From an uncultured Candidatus Melainabacteria bacterium (GTDB taxonomy: Bacteria; Cyanobacteriota; Vampirovibrionia; Gastranaerophilales; Gastranaerophilaceae): a stretch of DNA of 64,000 nucleotides. Location: contig CAKVLI010000005.1 of assembly GCA_934757155.1 (NCBI GenBank), positions 27,487-91,486 of the forward strand. The letters run 5' to 3'. The notes below the pieces were generated by a model, which worked only from the letters and a program-made list of their open reading frames with translations, made no database searches and had not been told where the DNA came from. Shown one piece after another: positions 18,101-25,767 of the stretch. How positions within the stretch are numbered: position 1 is the stretch's first letter; each line of letters starts with the position of its first letter. The translations under genes and the position numbers were made by a program.

Positions 18101-18444
18101 ATGCGTATTCAAAAATCGGTATCACGGAAAAAGCAGAGGCTATATATGAAGATGTTTTACAGAGTGCGGAAAATTCCGCAATATTCAATATTATAGTTTT
18201 GGCAAAATACTTTGTTGCCAAACTTCAAATATCAAATCAAAAGCCAAAAGAAGCTCTGCTTACGATAAACGATACTCTTGCGATGCTGCAAAAGTACGAT
18301 AACCAAGCAGTCGTTATGTATGCGCTGTTCGAAAAATTCTATATCGACACGGTGCAAGAACAAGGTCTTGCATCTGTAGACATTGAATCAGAGCAGCAGA
18401 AGCTTGCCCCTTATCAGGATAAACTAAAGCGTATTGTGGGTTAG
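15118..18444 (+). CDS. Zinc-ribbon, degenerate cyclase, degenerate ATPase, TPR protein (1108 aa)
   Basis: Four CxxC-type zinc ribbons fill residues 5-75 (CPKCHS, CPVCHK, CPNCHT, CAKCGY, CAKCSK, CPKCKF). Residues about 85-270 follow the outline of a class III nucleotide cyclase (FIIYGDVFVV, then NAKKFLKGMQIVLDQYV) but lack its metal-binding aspartates. About 300-640 resembles the STAND/AAA module usually joined to such cyclases. Its Walker A is missing (ILAVRSDEKL in its place) and Walker B reads VVIIADGFEN. The C-terminal 450 residues are TPR-like helices. I infer an inactive scaffold or sensor. The TTG at 15118 is close to AAGGA (3 bases); the ATG at 15130 is an alternative start. TATAAT lies at 15079-15084. 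It is divergent from the ZorA-like gene. Confidence 0.7.
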   Translation: MVKNMECPKCHSVIDDNQTVCPVCHKVLLLECPNCHTLGESSVCAKCGYTILVKCAKCSKINSTETRVCPKCKFPTATSLAYQECETDEFASIAIKFNALKNIRKLLKSQELYSKFYFKLKNLLLAQLKGVEGKFIIYGDVFVVNMNKELSFATSSAKAMRLALKILNAFVDLNTKVYEEFGIPLNLSLTITRKSSDRLQQLELIENNVKLLTVKKNAKKFLKGMQIVLDQYVCDSVNKEYKTDSLYSLEENGMATVFYEVVLDSYILPPSDSSDEVTIDAALKKIAPKEQEEEKDLYSFKVFDIDAKCKFVRVSTSSFIERLLTLDFNGKDRILAVRSDEKLSIDTADLTKFFDNQGYKVLNVSCSEQMNYRPWGFFEAIFKEYWKLSFHCGLNDLSKIPVEVIQRFQPLFDLVYARPAKSMTPEDGRYAYMEQWGNFLRLLDKVVIIADGFENIDDTTLQTLELYFDKFENVKPIFVFKTLKDISVHSKLKGLLRTSCYTEFTLTRTAIDACLASLKSDAADFIQSFYYEKIKENYAGSFLYFENAVKFLEESGVLLDFENKLIIKNNKSVIIPKDIKALFKARIKTFNKNTDCSLMLAYLSLLGGRLDFKTLEILDIKEVNKNAKILADSGLCFLKEDVVYLNNAGILSPVIDAGLKKEAAGFLCKTILSKLGKGLDDTVAFNVMGRLEFYKEEYLTLWKNSVFALKAGDYDAYLKNCLGFLALVEHISADISPEVIEENKKEVYNNILMCLYSYSPAKIYFIENVLLMDAINQGDDEKIVKLSNLMLQGALISSNYTDALGLLHNILSRMQNPTLMVDGAVNTKFLLLSLVNIEILYNIGDFRACADLSEEILSVLSPEVLAKVKPENFSVNLFISHLLETCRLGAFAKLLLQDDDLNEFFDKVSNSLATDLPERECIVAIRDYLAGKVYSTGNIEAYTPFSKVIFLILQEFSALNDDYKRFAQNIYQAKLLSSDIHVRELELFCDLLIAYAYSKIGITEKAEAIYEDVLQSAENSAIFNIIVLAKYFVAKLQISNQKPKEALLTINDTLAMLQKYDNQAVVMYALFEKFYIDTVQEQGLASVDIESEQQKLAPYQDKLKRIVG

Positions 18445-18464
18445 AAAGACTGTGAGTCAGTAAA

Positions 18465-18563
18465 TTAGCCCTTTGCACCTTTAAGCTTTTCGCAGAAAGT
18501 AGGTATACCTATGAATGCGAGGTAGAACATACAACCAAATAATACTAAATTTAAGATTTCCAT
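18465..18563 (-). CDS. Single-span membrane microprotein, 32 aa
   Basis: ATG at 18563 with AAAGGAG about 11 bases upstream, stop at 18465-18467. The product (MEILNLVLFGCMFYLAFIGI then a basic tail CEKLKGAKG) is one hydrophobic helix with a positive C-terminus, typical of small inner-membrane proteins. It lies between the 1108-aa gene and the 18719 gene, on the opposite strand. There is no homology claim. The composition and RBS are the only support. Confidence 0.4.
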   Translation of the reverse strand: MEILNLVLFGCMFYLAFIGIPTFCEKLKGAKG

Positions 18564-18645
18564 TTTATATCAATCTCCTTTCATAAAGATCTCATACTTT
18601 CTTAATTCCACATTCTGAAAATTAATAACGCTTTTTTTTAAAATT

Positions 18646-18663
18646 GTTACAAAATTTTACAAT
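18646..18663 (+). promoter_or_regulatory. HLR1-like direct repeat upstream of the 18719 gene
   Basis: GTTACAAA-AT-TTTACAAT is a perfect match to (G/T)TTACA(A/T)(A/T)-N2-(G/T)TTACA(A/T)(A/T). A possible -35/-10 pair follows (TTTACA 18670-18675, 18-base spacer, TACAAT 18694-18699), so the box sits just upstream of the promoter. Confidence 0.6.
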
Positions 18664-18718
18664 TCGTTGTTTACATGGAGTTTGTTTTAAGTGTACAATT
18701 ATGTCAGGAGGCTTTATC

Positions 18719-19363
18719 TTGTCTAAAGGCTACGAAAATTTTAATAACTCTGAAACATCATTTAGAAAATCCACACTAATACAAGAGAGAATAGGGTTAG
18801 TGTCTACTCATATGTATAAGCAGTTTTTGGATTATCAGCATGCAACGATGAATACTACAGAGATTTTCGCTGAAATGATTGATAATTTGAAAGAGATTGC
18901 TGATTCTTTGAAACAATCTTTTTCATCTCGCGGAATTACTACTGAGAATATCTATGTTAAGCACGACAACGAAAAGAGCGTGGTGGTTATTAATATTTTG
19001 TGGCACACAATCAGTTTGACTACTAGATGCAATTATGAGCCTCAGGCTTTGTTCAGAGAAGGCAATCCGCCTATGTTTTCCGGTCGTATTATGGCAATTA
19101 ACGGAAACTACAACGAGCTTATAGAAGGTATAACTTCTCGTCATGAAATGATGGAAAGACTGCTTGAAAAAGAGGTCGCGTCTTTATTTGTGCCTGCGGA
19201 TAAGACTCAGAACTCTATTTTCAAAATAAGACACCTTTCTAACAGAGAATTTTTCTTAAATTCAACGGATGCATCAAGAGAGTTCGTTTTGAAGGTTATT
19301 GAGACTATTTGCGGCGGCGGTTTGTATCACGAAGAAGGCACAAGAAAGAGTTTTAATATTTAA
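18719..19363 (+). CDS. Unknown soluble protein with HLR1-like operator, 214 aa
   Basis: The start is the TTG at 18719, chosen because AGGAGG at 18706-18711 is 7 bases before it. Earlier in-frame codons lie within the putative promoter. The product begins MSKGYENFNNSETSFRKSTL and is soluble and mixed helix/strand. It has helical segments near 25-70 and a beta-rich middle (SVVVINILWHTISLTTR). No family recognised. Its promoter shares the 10-bp-period repeat found at the three sigma28-type promoters, which suggests a common regulator. rpsP follows 149 bases downstream from its own leader. Confidence 0.7.
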   Translation: MSKGYENFNNSETSFRKSTLIQERIGLVSTHMYKQFLDYQHATMNTTEIFAEMIDNLKEIADSLKQSFSSRGITTENIYVKHDNEKSVVVINILWHTISLTTRCNYEPQALFREGNPPMFSGRIMAINGNYNELIEGITSRHEMMERLLEKEVASLFVPADKTQNSIFKIRHLSNREFFLNSTDASREFVLKVIETICGGGLYHEEGTRKSFNI

Positions 19364-19511
19364 AAATCTTAACGAATGTGAACTCTGTACTTGATTTACG
19401 TGTGTATTTGTGGTTTTCTATAGGTGGGTAAGTCATATCCTCTTGGATTTACCTGATACAGAGGTTAAGCGGCTAAATCTCTGTGGTAACAATAAAAAGA
19501 AGGAAATTGAA

Positions 19512-19907
19512 ATGTTAAAAATCAGATTAAAAAGATTAGGTGCAAAGAAAGCTCCTACATACAGAGTTATCGTTATTAACTCAACCACAAAAAGAGAAGG
19601 TAAACCTATTGAAGAATTAGGTTACTACAACCCTAAAACAAAAGAAATGAAGTTGAACAAAGAACACGCAGAAGCTTGGATTTCTAAAGGTGCTCAACCT
19701 ACAGATACAGTTAAGTATCTTATCGCTAACTGCAATGCTGACGGTTCTTTGAACTACAAAAAATCAGAAACAGTTAAGCTTTCTAAAAAGGCTCAAGCTA
19801 AGAAGGCTGAAGAAGAAGCTAAAAAAGCTGAAGAGGCTGCTGCGGCAGCTGCAGCTGCTGAAGCTCCTGCAGAAGAAGCTCCGGCTGAAGAAGCAACTGA
19901 AGCTTAG
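19512..19907 (+). CDS. rpsP: Ribosomal protein bS16 with Ala/Glu-rich tail
   Basis: Starts at the ATG at 19512, after AAGGA. The MLKIRLKRLGAKKAPTYRVI opening is the conserved S16 N-terminus. Residues 1-80 cover the whole fold, and the rest is a low-complexity Lys/Ala/Glu tail of about 45 residues, longer than in most bacteria. It is part of the 30S subunit. The 148-base leader holds a possible hairpin (CAGAG, then CTCTG around 19459-19483), which could be autoregulatory, but this is weak. Unlike the common order, rimM and trmD do not follow. Confidence 0.95.
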   Translation: MLKIRLKRLGAKKAPTYRVIVINSTTKREGKPIEELGYYNPKTKEMKLNKEHAEAWISKGAQPTDTVKYLIANCNADGSLNYKKSETVKLSKKAQAKKAEEEAKKAEEAAAAAAAAEAPAEEAPAEEATEA

Positions 19908-19927
19908 TATTTATAAGGTATTTAAAA

Positions 19928-19957
19928 AGACCTCTGTTATTAACGGAGGTCTTTTTT
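19928..19957. terminator. Bidirectional terminator between rpsP and cca
   Basis: AGACCTC.GTTA pairs with TAAC.GAGGTCT across a short loop and is followed by seven T on the plus strand. The complementary A-run upstream lets it also stop cca transcription from the other side. Confidence 0.85.
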
Positions 19958-21369
19958 TATAATGTTTTTATGAAATTGATTGCATCTTCTTTTGTTACAA
20001 CATCACCGTTTATCTGCGCTTCGTGCAGAGCGGTCATATATTCGCCCAGTTTTGGAGATTGAGTTATATTCTTTATTTGCATAACCTCAAACCCGTCGAG
20101 AAGCTTCGGAAGCGGTTTTAGAGTATCTTTTTTTGTCATATAGAAGTTGAGTAGTTTGTCAAGTCCTTCTATATTTTGTTTAACCGTTTCATCTGTAATT
20201 GCAGGACCTCTGGCTGAATATCTGTCGGCTTTAGCAAGGACAATATTGTCGATAACATTATCGCCGGTTTTTCTGAGATATCTCATCATAATTTTTTCGC
20301 TCAAATCCGGTGATGCGACCACATTTGACGGGTAAATGTGTATCTTTATCATCTGCGAGATGTAATCAATTTGTTTTTTAGAAAATTTCAGGTCTCTGAG
20401 CAGTGGAACGCACATTTTTGAACCAACATCGTCGTGTTTGATAAATCTTTGTCTGACACCATCCTCTAATGCTGATACATTGCAGTCAGTACCTCTCATT
20501 CCGTCGAACTTCCCGCCTTCTATTGTCCAAGTGGAATACTTCCCTATATCATGCAGAAATCCTGCAAGTTTAAGGTGATTGATTCTCGGAAATCCGCCAA
20601 AATCAACTCTGTCGAGATGAGCTTTTTCTTCTTCCGGCAGATTCTCGTATATTTCTTCAATGTTTCTCACAGTTTCAACTACGTGAAGAAACAAATCTAA
20701 ATGATGGTGTGTGTTTGGAGGCACTAATTTCATCTCTTTAACACAAGGGAAAAGAACTTCTAAAATACCAAATTCGTCCATTAGCAGCAATGTTTTTGAA
20801 GCATTTTTCCCGCCAAATAATTTCATTAATTCGTACGTAATTCTTTCTTTTGAAGGATTGAGAAGGGTGGCTTTGTATTTGTTTATTGCATTTTTTAGCT
20901 CGTCCGTCATCTCAAAACCCGTAACGGACGCAAATCTAAACGCACGCAAAATTCTTAGCGGGTCATCTTCAAAGTTCTTGTCTTTGATATGTCTTAAGGT
21001 ATGGTTTTTTAAATCTTCAATTCCACCTGTAACATCAATATATTCATCAGTCTCAAGGTTATATCCGATTGCATTAATCGTAAAATCGCGTCTTTGCAAA
21101 TCCTCTTCAATTGAATTTCCCTCAATTTCAGAGATATCAAGATAATTCAATTTGTCAGGCAAAACGACCCTGAATATTTGGTTTTCGCTATCAAGTACAA
21201 TAAATGTTCCTTCAAACTCTTTTGCAATTTTTTTTGCGAATTTTTCCGCACCAAAAATTGCGATATCGCGGTCATAAGTAGTTTTTCCCATAAGAAAATC
21301 TCTTACACAGCCACCAACTAGCCAGCCATCTTTTATATTTTTTAAAATTTTATCATCCCTGATATTCAT
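19957..21369 (-). CDS. cca: CCA tRNA nucleotidyltransferase / poly(A) polymerase family with HD domain
   Basis: 470 aa from the ATG at 21369 (GGAG 9 bases upstream). An in-frame TTG five codons earlier is less likely. Class II nucleotidyltransferase head: GWLVGGCVRDFLMG, the catalytic DRDIAIF (D-x-D) and RRDFTINAIGY, with DPLRILRAFRFAS. An HD domain follows (LAGFLHDIGKY, near 260). Members add or repair the CCA end of tRNA. The head alone does not exclude an A-adding or poly(A) enzyme. The start overlaps rsmE by 17 bases. Confidence 0.88.
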   Translation of the reverse strand: MNIRDDKILKNIKDGWLVGGCVRDFLMGKTTYDRDIAIFGAEKFAKKIAKEFEGTFIVLDSENQIFRVVLPDKLNYLDISEIEGNSIEEDLQRRDFTINAIGYNLETDEYIDVTGGIEDLKNHTLRHIKDKNFEDDPLRILRAFRFASVTGFEMTDELKNAINKYKATLLNPSKERITYELMKLFGGKNASKTLLLMDEFGILEVLFPCVKEMKLVPPNTHHHLDLFLHVVETVRNIEEIYENLPEEEKAHLDRVDFGGFPRINHLKLAGFLHDIGKYSTWTIEGGKFDGMRGTDCNVSALEDGVRQRFIKHDDVGSKMCVPLLRDLKFSKKQIDYISQMIKIHIYPSNVVASPDLSEKIMMRYLRKTGDNVIDNIVLAKADRYSARGPAITDETVKQNIEGLDKLLNFYMTKKDTLKPLPKLLDGFEVMQIKNITQSPKLGEYMTALHEAQINGDVVTKEDAINFIKTL

Positions 21370-22084
21370 AAATAATATCTCCAAGAGCTGTGATAACAGC
21401 TGTTTCCGCCTTTAGTATCAAATCCCCGAGGCTTACAAGCGGAAGAGACAAGCTTTTAAAATAATCAAATTCTTTCTGTGAAAATCCGCCTTCAGGTCCT
21501 ATTATCACAAGGATTTTCTCTCCTTTTTTTATAGGTTTTTGGGTTAAATATTTTTTTAGACTTATTTCAGTTGAGCGTTCTGCAAAAACTATAATCCTGT
21601 CAAAATCTCGCTTTACGACTTTTTCTAAGGTTGTTACATCATAACAAGTTGGAATTTTGGCGCGTTCGCACTGTTTAGATGCTTCATACATAACCTTTTG
21701 CCACTTTTCAATTTTCTTTTCGATAACGGATTTGTTGAGAGCGCAATTATCGGTCAACACAGGATACACCCCTCTTGTCCCCAGCTCTGTCGCTTTCTCC
21801 ATAACAGTTAATTGGCTGTCGCTTCTGAGCGGGCTTTGTGCCAAATATAAATCGAAATCCAAATCACGCTTTGAAGGATAGGAGTTTTCGATTTTACAGA
21901 TGATTTCATCAGGAGTGATTTTTTCAATCTCTGTTTCGTATTGGATTTGATTTTCGTCTATCAAAAGCAATTTTTCGCCGCAACGCGCGCGAAGAGCTCT
22001 CGCAATATGGCGGTAGTTTTCGTTATCGTTAATCGAAATTCTGTTATTATCCAAATTTTCAGATTTTACAAAAAAGTGCGGCAT
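21353..22084 (-). CDS. rsmE: 16S rRNA (uracil1498-N3)-methyltransferase
   Basis: 243 aa SPOUT-fold methyltransferase. An N-terminal PUA-like part (MPHFFVKSENL..YRHIARALRAR) leads to the SAM-binding knot with EKATELGTRGVYPV, VIIGPEGGFSQKEFD and SLGDLILKAETAVITAL, all RsmE hallmarks. It methylates U1498 of 16S rRNA. Its start abuts the stop of the MATE gene, so MATE-rsmE-cca form one minus-strand operon. Confidence 0.94.
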   Translation of the reverse strand: MPHFFVKSENLDNNRISINDNENYRHIARALRARCGEKLLLIDENQIQYETEIEKITPDEIICKIENSYPSKRDLDFDLYLAQSPLRSDSQLTVMEKATELGTRGVYPVLTDNCALNKSVIEKKIEKWQKVMYEASKQCERAKIPTCYDVTTLEKVVKRDFDRIIVFAERSTEISLKKYLTQKPIKKGEKILVIIGPEGGFSQKEFDYFKSLSLPLVSLGDLILKAETAVITALGDIIYEYQG

Positions 22085-23391
22085 TAATCTTTATACTCCG
22101 TTTTGAACTTTCTTAAAAGTGTTACTAACATTATTGTACACAAAACAGCGGAAGCGCAACCAAGTCCGATCCAAAAACCGAGAAGGTTAAGCTTAAGTTT
22201 TAATCCGAGGTAACAGCCAAGAGGAATTGAGATTAGCCAGTATGCGATAAAGTTAGAAATCATAACGATTCCGGTCTTTTTTATACCTTTGAAAATTCCA
22301 GCGAGTGCAACTTGCATTCCGTCAAATACCTGAAATCCGCATAATACGTATACAATCGGGATGCAAACTTTTATGAGTTCAACATCGTTTGTGAATAATT
22401 TTATTAAGAATTCAGGGAACAATCCGACGCAAACCGCTGAGCAAGCCATAAATCCGACGCAGATTTTAAGTCCGGTAAATGCGTATTTTTTGAGTGATTT
22501 ATAATATTTCGCACCGTTTGCAAATCCGACTTTGACAGCTGTTGCGTTTGAGATTGCAAGAGGAACCATAAAAGAAACGGTTGTGAGTGTGCAGACAATA
22601 TTATGAGCAGCTGCGTATATTCCGGAAATTCGCCCTAATAAGATCGTGATTGCATTAAATCCTATAAATTCAATCATTACGGCAGCTGATGCCGGCATAC
22701 CGACTTTTATCAAGTCTTTGTAGTAATTTTTATCCTTGTGGTGTTTTACTTTGACTTTTCTAAGGCAATAGATAAGAAGCACAATTCCCATAATATATCG
22801 AGTTAACAAACTCGCAATAGCAAGCCCTGCTGCGCCCATTTCCGGAATTATTCCGTAACCGAATGCGAAAATTATATTCAAAAATACGTTTACAAAAATA
22901 CAAAGTACGGTCAGTACGTTAGGGAAAACAACAATTTCAAATGCTTGCAGGAATTCTTTCACAGCAATATGAAGGCACGCGCCGAAGGTCGAAAACGCTG
23001 TAATAAAGAAGTATGCTTTGATATCAGGAATAAGTATCGGGTCAAAACCGAGAAAATCTACAATCGGCATTGTCACAAGGATTAGAACCGCAGTAAAAAT
23101 TGATAGTATTCCTGCAAATTTCAGTGACGGATAGAAGTATTTTTCAGGTTCTTTTCCTGCACCTCTGTAGTTAGAGAGAATTGCGGAAATGCTTCCGAGA
23201 ATACCTATTCCAAACATCATTATGCAGTTAATGATAGCAGTTGCCAAACTGACAGCTGCGAGAGTGTTGGTGGAGTGTCTTCCCGCAACAATAACATCCC
23301 CGACTCCAATCAGTATGAAACCCAAGTTCCCGAGAACAATGGGGCCGGCTATATTAACTAAATCTTTTATATAGAAATTTTTTACAAACAT
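22084..23391 (-). CDS. MATE-family efflux transporter
   Basis: 435 aa with about 12 hydrophobic spans, full length for the family. The N-terminal half contains NIAGPIVLGNLGFILIGVGD and the symmetric half starts near 225. MATE proteins export cationic compounds or drugs in exchange for Na+ or H+. Transport is inferred from family only. Apparently leaderless: TATAAT at 23398-23403 is 6 bases before the ATG. Divergent from the cobalamin riboswitch gene. Confidence 0.88.
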   Translation of the reverse strand: MFVKNFYIKDLVNIAGPIVLGNLGFILIGVGDVIVAGRHSTNTLAAVSLATAIINCIMMFGIGILGSISAILSNYRGAGKEPEKYFYPSLKFAGILSIFTAVLILVTMPIVDFLGFDPILIPDIKAYFFITAFSTFGACLHIAVKEFLQAFEIVVFPNVLTVLCIFVNVFLNIIFAFGYGIIPEMGAAGLAIASLLTRYIMGIVLLIYCLRKVKVKHHKDKNYYKDLIKVGMPASAAVMIEFIGFNAITILLGRISGIYAAAHNIVCTLTTVSFMVPLAISNATAVKVGFANGAKYYKSLKKYAFTGLKICVGFMACSAVCVGLFPEFLIKLFTNDVELIKVCIPIVYVLCGFQVFDGMQVALAGIFKGIKKTGIVMISNFIAYWLISIPLGCYLGLKLKLNLLGFWIGLGCASAVLCTIMLVTLLRKFKTEYKD

Positions 23392-23447
23392 AGGTCTATT
23401 ATATTACAAAAGTAAACCCTGTTTTTGCATTTAAAATACCTTTCTTT

Positions 23448-23612
23448 TATAATGAAGAAAACTAAATACAAGGAAACTACGGTGAAAATCCGTGACTGTG
23501 CCGCAACCGTTATAGCCGGAATACTTATTAAGTAGATGTATCGTTTTATGAGTAACTACAATGAAGGACACTGCGAGTCACAGTGATTCTAAAGCTTTCC
23601 TGTTGCGGCAAA
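23448..23612 (+). ncRNA. Cobalamin riboswitch
   Basis: After TATAAT (23448-23453) the core reads GGTGAAAATCC (23481-23491), GACTGTGCCGCAACCG (23494-23509) and the B12-box AGCCGGAATAC (23514-23524), the classical cobalamin aptamer order. GCCGCAAC (23500-23507) is perfectly complementary to GTTGCGGC (23602-23609), which fits the kissing-loop pair (L5/L13) that closes on ligand binding. This second element sits 12 bases before the AAGGAAGG (23622-23629), so control is most likely at translation initiation of the next gene. The P1/P2 stems are shorter than in textbook examples. Confidence 0.88.
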
Positions 23613-23639
23613 ATTTCAAATAAGGAAGGTTTTTTAGTA

Positions 23640-24290
23640 TTGGCAAACTCAGTTCCAAATGTGAATAATCTCAATACGGGTACTTGCCCGCACGGACTCC
23701 CTCCGGGGGCGTGTCCGGTGTGTTCGACCGGTGCCGGTTCTATGAGGCAGTCAGACCGCAATCGTAATATTGGCGAGATGACGTATCATGAGTGTGCAAT
23801 GATTGGCAATATGATGAAGGCGCGGGAATTGGCTCAGAAAAATCACGAGGCAAATCTGGAGCATAGAGCGGAGAACCTTGAAGCATTTCAAAAGAATTTG
23901 GAAAAGCTTTCTGCGAATATGCTGGAGTTCGCAAAACAGATTTCCAACTTTATTCCACTAAAGCCAATAGCATTTGCGATAAAAAATATTGCGGTGCCTG
24001 TAGTAAACTTTGTGAGAAATATTCCGAAGCTTGTTTCAAATTTCAAATTTGAGATTATGGACAAATTGAGCGCAATCTTTGGTGAAGCAAAGGCTTTTGT
24101 GGACAAGAAGGTCTCAGAAATGGTTTCTGTTATCAAAAACTTTATTTTAAAAGTATTCAAGAAAAACAACTCGGATGATGAAGACACCAAGATTGACGAT
24201 GATAAGAAAATTTTCAATTTAAAAACAATTTTACAAAAAATAATAAGAAAGAAAAAGAAAAAACATGAACATGACGCCGAAAATCTATAA
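23640..24290 (+). CDS. Cys-motif protein under cobalamin riboswitch, 216 aa
   Basis: Start at TTG 23640, 10 bases after AAGGAAGG; earlier in-frame codons lie inside the riboswitch. Near the N-terminus is CPHGLPPGACPVC, followed by SGAGSM-like residues (STGAGSM). This Cys/His-rich motif looks like a small metal-binding site. The rest is helical with a membrane-compatible amphipathic centre (about 95-160) and a strongly basic end (KKKKKHEHD). Cobalamin-dependent control suggests a role in cobalt/cobalamin handling or in a B12-dependent or B12-independent pathway, but no enzyme motif is present. The next gene overlaps by 26 bases. Confidence 0.78.
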   Translation: MANSVPNVNNLNTGTCPHGLPPGACPVCSTGAGSMRQSDRNRNIGEMTYHECAMIGNMMKARELAQKNHEANLEHRAENLEAFQKNLEKLSANMLEFAKQISNFIPLKPIAFAIKNIAVPVVNFVRNIPKLVSNFKFEIMDKLSAIFGEAKAFVDKKVSEMVSVIKNFILKVFKKNNSDDEDTKIDDDKKIFNLKTILQKIIRKKKKKHEHDAENL

Positions 24291-25767
24291 CGATCCCGAA
24301 TCAACACGTATCCACAGAAATATGACGGATACACAAAAAAAGAATTCCAACTATGTTAAAGAAGGAAAAATTGTCAACGCCTTCATTAAAGATCCATTGC
24401 TCTCACTGGATGAAACTTATGACTCTCTTGTAATTTCTCACGAGGGTGTCGAATTGCCGGAAAGAGTCTATGAAAAAGAAGAAAAAAAGGATAAGACCCT
24501 TTTGTACCTTGCAGGTATTTCGACAGGTGTAATGGCTTTAATTGGCGGGTTTACGATGATGATTAAGAATTTTTCCAAGAAAAAATTTGAGTCCACTCAG
24601 GAGTACTTACTCCCCGGGATTACCAGAAACCACTGTATAAATGACGAACTTCATCAGAGCATTTTTTCAATGATTCAATCCCCGAACAGACGTACAATTT
24701 TGGCTGCGCTAGGGGTAATAACTCTCAGTTCTATGGCATTTCTCGGCAAAACGTTTATTGACGGGTTCAGAGATGTTTGGGTAAAAAAACGTGAAGCTGA
24801 TATTCAAAAAAATCTTCAAGAAAACTTGATTGCGGTTGAAACTCAAAGCTTTTCAGGGAAAATTCAAATAATCAGAAGTATGCTCTCATCCAAAGCACAG
24901 GGGTTTGCAAAGACATTAGGTGAAACTTCAACGGTTGCGTTTGAAGGCAAAAAAGAGAAAAACGATGAAGAGGATTCAAGAACACTTCCGCTTGTAATTA
25001 CCGGAGTGGTGACATTGGCATCAATTCTCGGATTAGGATATTACGCAATGCGGAATATCAGAAAGAGTGAGGAATTTATCAAAAAAGGACTTGAAAACAC
25101 AAAAACGGGGTTAGAGGGTGTTATTAAAGATTTTAATGCGGGAAAAGCGATTAATCCTGTAGAAGGTCATAACGGTGAAGTTCTTACCGGCATGGACGCG
25201 TACAAACATTTAATCGAGAATATGTTAGAGTCAATTTACGCCAAGCCTGCGGAAATTGAAGAATATATAAACAAGATGAATTTGCCGGAGGGTGAAAAAG
25301 AAAAGTTTATCAAACACTTGAAAGTTTCTATGAATCAGGCTACAGAGAAGGTTAACAGCGCGATTGGCGGTTCTGGAAGAAATAAAATTACGTATTTTTC
25401 GCACGTAAATGATTATCTGTCTTTCTTCTATGATTGGCTAATGAATCCGAAAAACCCGCAATTTAAGAACTTGTTCTTTGGAATTTCAGGTATTTCTGCT
25501 TTAGCTTATGGAGGAAAAACAGCATCCGAGGCGGTCAAAGATGTGCAGGTGAAAAAATATAACGCAAATACTGAATTAAATCTTCAAAGAAGACTTGTTT
25601 CAACTGAATTGAGGAACTTTAAGGCAAAGAAAGAATCAGCGATTGAGCCTTTGTGTGAGGAATTTGAATTGCGTAAGCAAACTGGTACGAAACCCGAAGA
25701 ATTGAAGGTTGTAGCGGATAATATTCTTTTTGAAATCAAAAACGGACCGCCGTTTGTATACTCTTAA
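24265..25767 (+). CDS. Unknown multi-span membrane protein in cobalamin-controlled operon, 500 aa
   Basis: ATG at 24265, inside the end of the previous gene. A second ATG two codons later is possible. Hydrophobic segments lie near 82-102, 145-166, 245-266 and 405-420, separated by long charged helical regions (KKREADIQKNLQENL and similar). The layout looks like repeated units of a membrane span plus a coiled segment, since the second and fourth units both run into an amphipathic helix beginning VQVKK or VWVKK followed by an N-x-N/Q-L-Q pattern. No transporter family recognised. By position it is controlled by the upstream cobalamin riboswitch. Its stop overlaps the convergent rqcH by 4 bases. 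Confidence 0.75.
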   Translation: MNMTPKIYNDPESTRIHRNMTDTQKKNSNYVKEGKIVNAFIKDPLLSLDETYDSLVISHEGVELPERVYEKEEKKDKTLLYLAGISTGVMALIGGFTMMIKNFSKKKFESTQEYLLPGITRNHCINDELHQSIFSMIQSPNRRTILAALGVITLSSMAFLGKTFIDGFRDVWVKKREADIQKNLQENLIAVETQSFSGKIQIIRSMLSSKAQGFAKTLGETSTVAFEGKKEKNDEEDSRTLPLVITGVVTLASILGLGYYAMRNIRKSEEFIKKGLENTKTGLEGVIKDFNAGKAINPVEGHNGEVLTGMDAYKHLIENMLESIYAKPAEIEEYINKMNLPEGEKEKFIKHLKVSMNQATEKVNSAIGGSGRNKITYFSHVNDYLSFFYDWLMNPKNPQFKNLFFGISGISALAYGGKTASEAVKDVQVKKYNANTELNLQRRLVSTELRNFKAKKESAIEPLCEEFELRKQTGTKPEELKVVADNILFEIKNGPPFVYS

